Assembly: GCF_900009145.1 (NCBI RefSeq) | Contig: NZ_LN889802.1 | Span: 178,898-242,897, forward strand | Reading direction: 5' to 3' | Length of the DNA: 64,000 bases | Source of the DNA: Planktothrix tepida PCC 9214 | GTDB lineage: Bacteria > Cyanobacteriota > Cyanobacteriia > Cyanobacteriales > Microcoleaceae | Shown here: positions 37,492 to 46,302 of the stretch, piece after piece | Layout: the number at the start of each line of letters is the position of its first letter | How positions within the stretch are numbered: the first letter of the stretch is position 1 | Notes under the pieces: generated by a model | What the model saw: only the letters and a program-made list of their open reading frames with translations | Database searches by the model: none | Told to the model about the DNA's origin: nothing | Program-made: the position numbers and the translations under genes

Positions 37492-39738
37492 TTAGAATTG
37501 GGAGACTTTCATGGCTTTAATTTTGGGTTTTTTATCAAATAAAAATCGGGGTTTAATTAAGGCTCTAAAAACCAGAAAAAGCGATCTCAATTCCCCTGGA
37601 ACTTTTTGGTTTTTCCATTGACCGGGACGACAAAATAAAAGTTCAATCAGTTGACGATATTGAGATAAACTCACGGCTTCAAATTCGACCTGTAGGGTTA
37701 AGTTATCTCCTTTGTAATCGAAGGTTTTGATGTGTCCCTGTAGGCTTAAATTTTCTTCAACCCAATCTAGTTTAATGGTCTGCTGAGTCGAAAAATCCAG
37801 GGGATATTGGGTTGTAATATCAATTTCTGCACCAGCTTCTGAGACTTGGGTTGTAATTCCCCAAAGAGTTTGATTTTGAATCTGAATTTGTACCACTCGC
37901 CGTAATTCAAACCAATCATAATGATCAGGTTTAGGGGCATCAATTGTCATTAAAATAGATAAGGTAATAATAATTAAATTGTAAACGCCCCAAATAATTC
38001 CTAAACTGATTCCAGATTCGGTATTAATTTCGTCTATTTCAGGTGTTCCTAAAATCGTAATTTTCAGGACAGCTAAAGCTGTTAAGATCCAAAATCCAAT
38101 TAAGGGTAAAGCCAAATTATGATTCCAATTATAGCGATCTTGAATGATACCCTTTGGCGTTACCTTAAATCCTTGATTAAAAGGATTAAGGATTGTATTA
38201 AATACCATTAATCCTAACTGAAAACAATGTTGAATAGAGCAAATTTCATTAAAAATAAAAGAGCGACTATGATAATTTAACCAAGAAAAAGTTATCATCT
38301 GAAAGAAATAAATGGGGGTAAAAAAGTAAAGCCATTCATCTAAAGAGGCTTGAACGGGAAGAATATTAAAGAAGGCATAAATTAAGGGCATTATCAGTAA
38401 ATAGATTCTCAATCCAAACATAAACCAACTGGCTAATCCTTCTAAATGAGCTAACCGTTGTACGAGGGTTAAACCTGGAATGGTTAAGGGATTAGACTTA
38501 ATAAAAAAGGCTTGTAATGTTCCTTGTCCCCATCGTTCTCGTTGCGTTAAATGAGCATTAATATTTTCTGCTGCTAACCCAGCACTTAATTTTTCATTCA
38601 AATAAACCAGGCGATATCCCTTAGCTGTTAACTGAATTCCGGTGAAATAATCTTCACAAATAGATTCTGTAACAAACCCTCCAATACTCTCTAAAGCACT
38701 GCGGCGCACAACAAAAGAGGTTCCTGAACAAACGGTACTCCCCACCGAATTTTTGATTAATTCCAGTTGACGATAAAATTGTTCTTCATCAGGAAGTAAT
38801 TGATTTTCTAAGCCTAAATTTCGGGCAATTGGGTCAAAGTTATAATAAGTTTGGGGGGTTTGAACTAAGGCAATTTGAGAATCTTGGAAAAAGCCAATGG
38901 TTCGATTTATAAAGTTTTTGGTGGGAATAAAATCTGCATCAAATACAACAATTAATTCTCCTTTTGTCTGCATTAACGCATGATTTAAGTTTCCGGCTTT
39001 AGCGTAAAGATTATCAACCCGTGTAATATATTGACATCCTAAAGTTTTAGCTAATTTTTTAATTTCTGGGCGACGAGTATCATCAAGGAGATAAATTTTT
39101 TTATGGGGATAATCTAAAGCTTGACAGCCAATTATTGTCCGTTTTATAATAAATTCAGGTTCATCATAGCTGGGAATAAAAATATCCACTGAAGGGGTAT
39201 ATCGAGTTTCTATAATATCCTTAGCTAGGGGATTGACTTCAGATTTATTATCCTTAATTTTTAGGGATAAATAAAGTTGTAAGCTACTCAGAAGCAGCAT
39301 AAGTAATTCAGCTAAAAATAACCCTAAACTTAAGATTCCAGCAACAGGATGAGTTAAATTGAGTGTGGTAATACCCCGCCATAATAAATATCTCAGAATA
39401 ATGGCTAAATTAATACTAATAATTAACGCTCTTGTCCAAGTTTGAGGCTGCGGAGAGACTTTAATAATAATTGCTGCAATTCCAGAAAAAATTAGGGTCG
39501 GTAACAACAAATATTTAGGAGACAATTCAGGAACTTCAGACCACCAGGGAGGATTATTTTGGAAGTTACAAAGGAGATTAAAAAATTTGGTAATGTTGGG
39601 TTCGCCGTTCAACCACGCTAGGCTCAATACAGTAATCAATGTAACTAATCCCAGAAACACTAAAGTGGTCGTTTGAGGGAGAGGATATCCCAACAAAATT
39701 AACCGTTTCAGGCGTTGACTACTAAACCCAAATGTCAT
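37492..39738 (-). CDS. Cellulose-synthase-like GT2 glycosyltransferase with PilZ-like domain
   Basis: A 748-residue membrane synthase. Start ATG 39738 has AGGAG 10 bases upstream; ATG 39765 lies before that site. N-terminal membrane segments are followed by the GT2 core: DIFIPSYDEPEFIIKRT, LLDDTRRPEIKKL, KAGNLNHAL, VVFDADFIPT (DxD), QTPQTYYNFDP, CEDYFTGIQLTAKGYRLVYL (base Asp) and QRERWGQGTLQAF (QxxRW). More membrane segments and a C-terminal PilZ-type barrel (ELRRVVQIQIQN, TTQVSEAGAEIDIT) follow. The RxxxR and D/NxSxxG c-di-GMP motifs are only partly kept. BcsA-like enzymes polymerise glucose; cellulose or a related exopolysaccharide is likely. No bcsB or bcsZ is adjacent. Confidence 0.88.
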   Translation of the reverse strand: MTFGFSSQRLKRLILLGYPLPQTTTLVFLGLVTLITVLSLAWLNGEPNITKFFNLLCNFQNNPPWWSEVPELSPKYLLLPTLIFSGIAAIIIKVSPQPQTWTRALIISINLAIILRYLLWRGITTLNLTHPVAGILSLGLFLAELLMLLLSSLQLYLSLKIKDNKSEVNPLAKDIIETRYTPSVDIFIPSYDEPEFIIKRTIIGCQALDYPHKKIYLLDDTRRPEIKKLAKTLGCQYITRVDNLYAKAGNLNHALMQTKGELIVVFDADFIPTKNFINRTIGFFQDSQIALVQTPQTYYNFDPIARNLGLENQLLPDEEQFYRQLELIKNSVGSTVCSGTSFVVRRSALESIGGFVTESICEDYFTGIQLTAKGYRLVYLNEKLSAGLAAENINAHLTQRERWGQGTLQAFFIKSNPLTIPGLTLVQRLAHLEGLASWFMFGLRIYLLIMPLIYAFFNILPVQASLDEWLYFFTPIYFFQMITFSWLNYHSRSFIFNEICSIQHCFQLGLMVFNTILNPFNQGFKVTPKGIIQDRYNWNHNLALPLIGFWILTALAVLKITILGTPEIDEINTESGISLGIIWGVYNLIIITLSILMTIDAPKPDHYDWFELRRVVQIQIQNQTLWGITTQVSEAGAEIDITTQYPLDFSTQQTIKLDWVEENLSLQGHIKTFDYKGDNLTLQVEFEAVSLSQYRQLIELLFCRPGQWKNQKVPGELRSLFLVFRALIKPRFLFDKKPKIKAMKVSQF

Positions 39739-39961
39739 AATGCAGAAACTCCTATTGGAACGCATTTAGTCTGTATTGAGTCAGAGGTCATCCCTAAGAC
39801 TCAGATTCGCAGAAGAACTGCTTTACATTATTTAACATTTTTTTGAAAATTGCAGGGTTTCTGTTATTTTTCGTTGAATTAATTTTTTATTTTACCTTGA
39901 AAATATTATCGAAAATGCTTCTGTATCGGGGTTTGAGCCAAATTAATGCAGAGTTTTTGCC

Positions 39962-42900
39962 TTATTCCCAGGTTTCTAATTCTGTCATCCAGTTATTCCA
40001 AAGAGCAATTAATTGTTCTCGACGGGTTTCAAAAGTAGCAGCAATCCAAATTAAAATTAACCCTAAAATAAAGGAAATTACCCATTTCATAAAAGAATAA
40101 TGAGCATTGAGAATCATCAGTTGCTCTACAATATTAATTAAAAATGTTGCAGTTCCAATATAGAGAAACGCTCGAATTTTAAATCCTAACCCAGCAAAAA
40201 TTGTGATTAAGCTTAAGATTCCCGGAAGAATCCCTATCCCTTGATTAGTTATCAGAGACATTCCACAAAATAGACTGGTTCCAAAAATCCGAAATCCATG
40301 TCGCCAAGGGCGATTTTGTTCTAAGGTTAAATTGGGTTCAAATTGGGCAAAATAAAGTAATGATAAGGCAATGGGGAGGGTCAGAATAAACTCATCCGCT
40401 TGATAATTAATAAACCCTAACCCATTATAAAAGGTAAAATTAATTAAGATTAAACTGAAATAACTTAAGCGAATATTCCGGGTAAAGCTCGATAACACCA
40501 TATACAATATTATGGCAAGAATGGCTGAAATATACCACGTTAATTGTTGTTCGGGTTGTAAGAGGAAAAAGGAAGTGATAACCGTGATAATCGGAAGAAT
40601 AATGGCTGCTCTTTTCCAGGGTTTCTCCGACCATCCACCATTATTCCAAGGCAAAATATAAAAGAACCAGGATATGATTGATACAATTGACCCTGACCAA
40701 GGAATAAAAAATCCGTTTAAATTGAATAAATGTTGAAGATAAAGAATTAAAGCGGTTGCTTCTGCTAAACCGAGATAGACCCAAATTTCAGAGGCTGTAG
40801 GATTGGAATTATAACGACCTTGGAAAATAGCATAACGCACGACTAATATACTGGTTCCAATGGCTAAAAAAGGTTGAGAATAACCTGGAGTTAAACTGGC
40901 TAACACTAAAAATAGACTACTAATAAACCAATGAAGATGGGCAATGAATTTGATTTCACTTTCCAGCAGTCGTAAATAAACCGTTAACCCAGGACTGAGA
41001 ACTCGATAGGCATACATTAAACTGGTTCCTAATGTGGCAAAAGCAATCCATTGTGTGGCTAAAGGTTGAGACTGAATTTGATAGAATAAAATTTCATAGG
41101 TAGAAACAGAAACCCCTATCAATCCTAAATAAGTTAAAGGTTTGGTGTCGTTACTGCGTCTGCCAATACCGATTAAAATTAAAGCCAGCCCTAAAGATGT
41201 TAATCCTGTCCAATTAGCAACAGTTGGGAAGCGGAAAATAACACCTAAAAGACCGTAAAGAATAGGAATAACTTGCCAAGGGTTAGGCAGTTTTTTAATT
41301 TGATAATAACGTTGCCACCAATCTCCAAAAAGTTGTGTAATCAGTCCTAAAATAATATTAGTAACTGCTAAACTAACTAAAGAACGGTCGTTAAAAATTA
41401 GAATTTCAACAATCAGTAATTCAACCGCCCAAGCTAAACTATATAATATCCAAGGGGAGAATCCAGACCTGTCTCTTCTGGGTGGTTCTGCTATATTGAA
41501 TCCTCGGAGAATTAAGGCAATTATTACAATGATTAACGTTGAAATCAGGTTAGAATTCGCTGGAAATTTCGCTGCATATAATCCAAAGGAATGAAGGGTT
41601 ATCGCTGAAAGTTCAAACCCTAATAGTACCATTGCCCAACCATCAATGGATTTTTTATAAAGTTTAATAATCTTTGATTGAGATGAACCATATCGAGATA
41701 ACATTAAACGCAATATCCATAACCCGGTGACGGTTAAACTCAATAGCATTAACCATCCTTCTCTGACTACAAAATCCTGTACGGATAAAAAGAGTAAAGT
41801 TAATCCTAAACCAACGGTAAAAGTTGATGCCAATAACGTTTTTAGAACTTGAGTATTAACAACCATTAATAGCGTTGTTAAGCTTAAACTCAATAAACGG
41901 ATTTCAGGATGGGGTAACGTTAAAATTTGAACTAACCCACAAGCTACAAGACTAAATTGGCTGGCTTTTATTCGTTGGGTGTCTGTGGTTTGGGTTGCTA
42001 CAACTGTTAAGGCTAGGGGTGTGATTAACCAAGTAATTTCTAAAGTTTTGTTATCAAAATAAAAGTTAGTTAAAAATAACATATAACTGAGTTCAGATAA
42101 TACTATTCCTAGGTTTAAGGCATCTTTTCGGATAATATTATCTAAGGGGCTATTGACCGTAAATAATAAAAATTCACCCAGCATTAAGCCCAATAAAATT
42201 ATTGCCCAAAGTTCTAAGGTTAAGTTGGGAAATTGCCAGTAAACTAGATTACAAACGGTAACTAACCCTAAAAGATGGGTGGCTAAAACTAAGGGGGGTT
42301 TTAGGGGTTGACGACGGCTCGTAATCACCGCTAAAGTAATAGTAGAGGCTAATAAATTTAGCGATCGCAATGGGGGGTTTAATAATGATAAACTGGTTAA
42401 AAATAACCCGAAAATTAAACCCATTTGATCTCCAAACTGAGCTAATTTTCGTTGGGGACGGTGGTAAATCCAATCCGTAAAGACAACCATTGCAATGAGA
42501 TAGGGAAACCAGGTTAAACTGAGTAAAGCCCAAGGAGACTGCTGAGAACGGGCAACTTCTACTCCAACTGTAATGGCTGTTTGTCTAAGTTCCGGTGGAA
42601 TTAAACGACCTACTAACACCACCATTGATAATCCAAAACCAAAAATTGCAGCTAAATCTTGTCGTTTCCAGTATTTTAATAAATTATGAGTAAAAATTCC
42701 AACTCCAATTCCACTGATTAAAAAGGCTTGTCCGGGTTGAGTAAAAAGAGTTGTTAACCAGCCGAAAATTAGAATACCATAGCTACACCGATGTAAAATA
42801 ATAGAAGGAGAAAGATATAAAAATATTGAAAAGATTCCTAATGCTAATCCGAGTTCACTAATGGGAATATCAACCCCAAAAATTGCCCGACCAAACAGCA

Positions 42901-43741
42901 AGGCTAAAAGATAAATCACAATAATTTTAGGGTCGATGCGTTGGTTGGGAGTCGAAGATGTTGAGGGCGGGTTAGCAATAGTTAAAATTCCACTGATGAT
43001 AATTCCTAAATAAACCGCTATGATGGGAAAACCTGGAATTTGCCACCCCCAGTTTAGATAACTTAATCCTAACTGGTTGAAGAGGAAACGACGTTGCAAT
43101 TGTCCTTGATTTCGATATAAGATAATAGTGAGGGCAGTTAGCGCAATTGTAGCGATCGCTATTGTAACTAAACCCAAAGGATATAACCACAACTTTAATC
43201 CATCCATTGCCCAAAAATTTAGAGGAATTAACAGTAAGGTAACTAATTTTAAAGCTTCCGCCGTCACGGGTAAGCTAGACTGTTGACTTCCCCATAAACT
43301 CGTCCCCCAAAACGCAAAGGTATAGGCAAATAAGATTAAATATTGTCCGGTGGCTGGAAATTTTTCCCATTGACTCGCTGCTAAAACCCCAGAGGAAACA
43401 ATGACTAAAAATAACCCTAAAAATAATAGCCAGCGAACACTCAATTCAGCTTTTAAAGATTCCACTAAATCTGTTATAATCGCTGGTAATTCAAAAGCAG
43501 GTTGAGGCGGTTTAGAAACAACAGAATTTCGAGTTGTTGTTTCCGTGCTAACCACTTTAGTTTTCTCAGAAGAGACAACCTTTCGAGGGATAGGGTCACT
43601 TAAATAAAGTTCACCAATTTCGCGCACTTGGGCATCGGATAATAAACCTAAACGCAACCAAGCTTCTAACCCTTCTAAAATCATCGGATTAGTTGTATCA
43701 GCTTGAATTAAGATGCGAATCAGGTGTTTTGAAGGGGACAT
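39962..43741 (-). CDS. Very large polytopic membrane protein, 1259 aa
   Basis: I do not recognise a named family. Residues ~1-60 form a soluble helical domain (LEAWLRLGLLSDAQVREIGE, YLSDP). A Thr/Ser/Lys-rich linker (~55-85) follows, then roughly 30 or more hydrophobic segments with short loops to the end. The hydrophilic loops have no catalytic motif. The N-terminal domain resembles the beginning of DUF2157-type membrane proteins, and the segment order suggests internal repeats, but I could not verify either. ATG 43741 is the only sensible start. Nearest neighbours give no clue. Confidence 0.75.
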   Translation of the reverse strand: MSPSKHLIRILIQADTTNPMILEGLEAWLRLGLLSDAQVREIGELYLSDPIPRKVVSSEKTKVVSTETTTRNSVVSKPPQPAFELPAIITDLVESLKAELSVRWLLFLGLFLVIVSSGVLAASQWEKFPATGQYLILFAYTFAFWGTSLWGSQQSSLPVTAEALKLVTLLLIPLNFWAMDGLKLWLYPLGLVTIAIATIALTALTIILYRNQGQLQRRFLFNQLGLSYLNWGWQIPGFPIIAVYLGIIISGILTIANPPSTSSTPNQRIDPKIIVIYLLALLFGRAIFGVDIPISELGLALGIFSIFLYLSPSIILHRCSYGILIFGWLTTLFTQPGQAFLISGIGVGIFTHNLLKYWKRQDLAAIFGFGLSMVVLVGRLIPPELRQTAITVGVEVARSQQSPWALLSLTWFPYLIAMVVFTDWIYHRPQRKLAQFGDQMGLIFGLFLTSLSLLNPPLRSLNLLASTITLAVITSRRQPLKPPLVLATHLLGLVTVCNLVYWQFPNLTLELWAIILLGLMLGEFLLFTVNSPLDNIIRKDALNLGIVLSELSYMLFLTNFYFDNKTLEITWLITPLALTVVATQTTDTQRIKASQFSLVACGLVQILTLPHPEIRLLSLSLTTLLMVVNTQVLKTLLASTFTVGLGLTLLFLSVQDFVVREGWLMLLSLTVTGLWILRLMLSRYGSSQSKIIKLYKKSIDGWAMVLLGFELSAITLHSFGLYAAKFPANSNLISTLIIVIIALILRGFNIAEPPRRDRSGFSPWILYSLAWAVELLIVEILIFNDRSLVSLAVTNIILGLITQLFGDWWQRYYQIKKLPNPWQVIPILYGLLGVIFRFPTVANWTGLTSLGLALILIGIGRRSNDTKPLTYLGLIGVSVSTYEILFYQIQSQPLATQWIAFATLGTSLMYAYRVLSPGLTVYLRLLESEIKFIAHLHWFISSLFLVLASLTPGYSQPFLAIGTSILVVRYAIFQGRYNSNPTASEIWVYLGLAEATALILYLQHLFNLNGFFIPWSGSIVSIISWFFYILPWNNGGWSEKPWKRAAIILPIITVITSFFLLQPEQQLTWYISAILAIILYMVLSSFTRNIRLSYFSLILINFTFYNGLGFINYQADEFILTLPIALSLLYFAQFEPNLTLEQNRPWRHGFRIFGTSLFCGMSLITNQGIGILPGILSLITIFAGLGFKIRAFLYIGTATFLINIVEQLMILNAHYSFMKWVISFILGLILIWIAATFETRREQLIALWNNWMTELETWE

Positions 43742-43979
43742 GGGGAGAAATAGGGTTTTGGGGAAAAGACGGAATGGATTTTGATGTATGTCTACGATAA
43801 CGGCTAATCTTGCGAGTTAGATTTTTATTAATAATTATTTTAGATCATCAAACAGCTAAAAACCCAGCTTCTGGTCTGAATTCATTAATGATTGAGAACG
43901 GCTATAATTTCCTTTGAAATTAATGGCTATTTCGGTTATTTTATGCTATCTTAATCCTTAAGCATTTATTCAGTCTGCT

Positions 43980-44717
43980 ATGGTTCAAACTGACCCCCCA
44001 CGTTCCCCGAAAGAAGTCCTACCGACGATGTATGACCTCAAAAGTGAAGACCCGGAGGAACCCGGTTTGCCAGACGAATTCCATGATTTACAACCCGAAT
44101 TATTGAGAATAACGTTTCATCCCCCCGGTTATTCTCCTGACTCGGTTTTTATTGCCAGTGACCTCAATCTCTATTATGACCCTCACCATTTGAACTGGTA
44201 TAAACGCCCAGATTGGTTTGCAGTTATGGGGGTATCTCGGTTATATGAACAACGGGATTTACGCTTAAGTTATGTAACTTGGCAAGAAGGAGTAAACCCG
44301 TTTGTGGTGGTAGAATTATTATCACCCGGAACAGAAGCCGAAGATTTAGGTCAAACCTTGCGGGAAATTCATCAACCTCCGACAAAATGGGAAGTCTACG
44401 AACGGATTTTACGCATTCCTTATTATGTAGTTTTTAGTCGTTATACCAATGAACTGCGGGTGTTTCAAAATAATGCCAGTCGCTATCAGGAATTAACGGT
44501 TTCAAATTCACGGGTTTGGATGCCCGAATTAGAATTAGGTTTAGGATTATGGCAAGGATGTTATCAAGGAATTGCAGGATGTTGGTTGCGTTGGTATGAT
44601 CAAAATCAGAATTGGATACCAACACCGACAGAACAAATAGAACAAGAACGACAAAAAGTTGAAGAATTAGAAGCCCTATTGCAGCGTTATCGAGAACAAT
44701 ATGGCGATTTATCCTAA
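43980..44717 (+). CDS. Uma2 family protein (PD-(D/E)XK nuclease-like)
   Basis: A 245-residue member of the large cyanobacterial Uma2/DUF820 family. Core motifs: VFIASDLNLYYDPHH, RPDWFAVMG, PFVVVELLSPGTEAEDLGQT and KWEVYERILRIPYYVVFSRY. The C-terminus is a coiled coil (EQIEQERQKVEELEALLQRY). The nuclease-fold assignment comes from the family; activity and target are unknown. These genes occur in dozens of copies per genome and are often near repeats, as here. Confidence 0.88.
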   Translation: MVQTDPPRSPKEVLPTMYDLKSEDPEEPGLPDEFHDLQPELLRITFHPPGYSPDSVFIASDLNLYYDPHHLNWYKRPDWFAVMGVSRLYEQRDLRLSYVTWQEGVNPFVVVELLSPGTEAEDLGQTLREIHQPPTKWEVYERILRIPYYVVFSRYTNELRVFQNNASRYQELTVSNSRVWMPELELGLGLWQGCYQGIAGCWLRWYDQNQNWIPTPTEQIEQERQKVEELEALLQRYREQYGDLS

Positions 44718-44742
44718 TAATTATAGAGACGTGACCTATAAA

Positions 44743-44798
44743 TAATTTAGAGAGACGCGCCATAATTTAGAGAGACGCGCCATGGCACGTCTCTACAG
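44743..44798. repeat. Tandem 20-mer and palindrome, AGACGTGCC family
   Basis: Two direct copies of TAATTTAGAGAGACGCGCCA are followed by TGGCACGTCTCTACAG. The last copy and the tail form the stem AGAGACGCGCCA/TGGCACGTCTCT with one mismatch. The tail GGCACGTCTCTACAG is identical to the element at 34824-34848. Its position after the Uma2 gene and 3' of petN makes it a possible terminator. Confidence 0.7.
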
Positions 44799-44829
44799 AT
44801 TTTGGTAAGGGTTAGAGAAGGAATCAATG

Positions 44830-44919
44830 TTAGAATCCGTTACGAGCCCAAACAACCATTGAAATTGAAAAAGTAAACAGCACTAACAGCGAAACCCAGC
44901 CCAGTGAGACAATATCCAT
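44830..44919 (-). CDS. petN: Cytochrome b6f complex subunit PetN
   Basis: A 29-codon gene read on the minus strand: [20 protein letters not shown] then MVVWARNGF and stop. This is the typical PetN (subunit VIII) sequence: one membrane helix, the MDI..LGW start and the VVW.RNG end. PetN is required for assembly and stability of the b6f complex. It is too short for most gene callers. Its start lies 68 bases from the GTG start of the divergent membrane protein gene, so the two share a promoter region. Confidence 0.95.
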   Translation of the reverse strand: MDIVSLGWVSLLVLFTFSISMVVWARNGF

Positions 44920-44986
44920 AGTAATGTTAAAAAAAACGTTGCAAAATAACTGCACTGTAGATCATAACTTGAAACGGAGCGATCGC

Positions 44987-45409
44987 GTGAATCTAAACTC
45001 CTCCTCAAATTTTACGGCGACCGAACGGTTAGAATCTCTCAAGGGAGGTCTTTTAGCCGGATTTTGTGTCGGACTGACTCATATTCTCCTCAGTAGCCTT
45101 AACCTGTGGCTTTGGGGACAACCGATTAATGTTTGGTTTTCCGTCCCCATCGCAGGAGTTAGCGGGTTTTTATTTGGTGTCACCTATCGATATATTATTC
45201 GGGGTGACAATAACCCGCAATTAAAATTAGGAGGAATTTTTGCCTTTGGACTGGTTCGCGGCTTGGCAGAAATTGACATCCAACTTAAAACCCAAACTTC
45301 CCTGGAACAAATAGTTATTGTAGCTGGCGAAAGTTTATTATTATTTGGAATAGCGGGATTAATCTTAGATAAAGCCTTACAAAAAGGTTGGATTAAACCC
45401 TTTTGTTAA
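44987..45409 (+). CDS. Conserved cyanobacterial membrane protein, 140 aa
   Basis: I do not know its function. Three to four hydrophobic segments are visible: GGLLAGFCVGLTHILLSSLN, FSVPIAGVSGFLFGVTYRYI, GGIFAFGLVRGLAEI and IVIVAGESLLLFGIAGLILD. I chose GTG 44987 because CGGAGC lies 7 bases upstream and because the upstream in-frame ATG 44924 would begin 5 bases from the petN start and add a poorly conserved-looking stretch. The frame is open back to 44924. Confidence 0.75.
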   Translation: MNLNSSSNFTATERLESLKGGLLAGFCVGLTHILLSSLNLWLWGQPINVWFSVPIAGVSGFLFGVTYRYIIRGDNNPQLKLGGIFAFGLVRGLAEIDIQLKTQTSLEQIVIVAGESLLLFGIAGLILDKALQKGWIKPFC

Positions 45410-45438
45410 ACTTTTCCCCCTATTCCCGGTTGCCAATT

Positions 45439-46116
45439 TTAACTTAAATTCAAAACCTCAAAATCCGGTTCTCCATAGGTCATATTGCCGTCAATGGCTG
45501 ACAAAATCTTACCATTTGCTAAATCTGAAAATAAACAATCACAGACCAACTGACCCACATCCCCCCGATGAATGATACCTGCAACTCGGTAATTTTCCGT
45601 TAATATCCCATTTCCCGTTGCGGGTTCAGACTTTAACCCCCCCGGACGAATAATGGTGTAAGTCAGCCCACTATTAATTAAATGTTGTTCTGCTTTTTCC
45701 TTTTCCACCAAAACCGATTTTAAGGTTTCCAACGCTTGGGGCGGTAAAGCCACCACACTCTCCCCACTCCCAATCGAAGACACTAAAATAAACTTCCTGA
45801 CCCCCGCTTTCACCGCCGCATCAATTAAATTTTTATTTCCTAAATAATCAGCCCTCTCTCCCTCTTTGGGTAAACCGCCAATGGTACTAATCACGGCGGA
45901 AATGGGTTCTGGGCCTAATAGTGCCTGTTCAACGGCTGTTATCTCTAACGCATCCCCCATGACCACTTGTACCCCCATTGCTTCCAATTCGGGGCGAGTG
46001 TCCGGTGTTCTTAACAATGCTTTCACGTTTTGCTGTTGGTTTCGTAAGCAGTTCACCACTTCTCGTCCGACACCTCGACTCGCACCAGCGACAAAAATAT
46101 AAGATTCCGTGTTCAT
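45439..46116 (-). CDS. SDR-family NAD(P)-binding protein (NmrA-like)
   Basis: A 225-residue atypical short-chain dehydrogenase. ATG 46116 starts MNTESYIFVAGASRGVGREV with the dinucleotide loop GASRGVG at 11-17. KFILVSSIGSGES and the C-terminal LTYTIIRPGGLKSEPATGNG fit the NmrA/HSCARG-like group common in cyanobacteria and chloroplasts, often acting as NADPH-binding assembly factors or reductases. The classical YxxxK catalytic pair is not visible. Upstream in-frame ATGs at 46134 and 46185 (GTG/ATG region) would extend it without conserved content. Confidence 0.85.
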   Translation of the reverse strand: MNTESYIFVAGASRGVGREVVNCLRNQQQNVKALLRTPDTRPELEAMGVQVVMGDALEITAVEQALLGPEPISAVISTIGGLPKEGERADYLGNKNLIDAAVKAGVRKFILVSSIGSGESVVALPPQALETLKSVLVEKEKAEQHLINSGLTYTIIRPGGLKSEPATGNGILTENYRVAGIIHRGDVGQLVCDCLFSDLANGKILSAIDGNMTYGEPDFEVLNLS

Positions 46117-46302
46117 GGCTGTTAAAAATTCCATCAATTCTTTATTATCTATCAATCTACAAGATGGTTGTGCTAACGTGACCAACGACTACACCCAATC
46201 AAAGATGTTGAGGGAAAACCCTCTGATAAATCAATAAAAGCTACAATCGTTTTATATTATGAATCCTTGTACGATTAAGTCCCCCTATTAACAGTTCTAG
46301 CC

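Noticed and set aside
37492..39738. Naming the synthase bcsA with a working c-di-GMP switch
   Set aside because: The PilZ-like domain keeps only parts of the RxxxR and D/NxSxxG motifs and there is no bcsB nearby.
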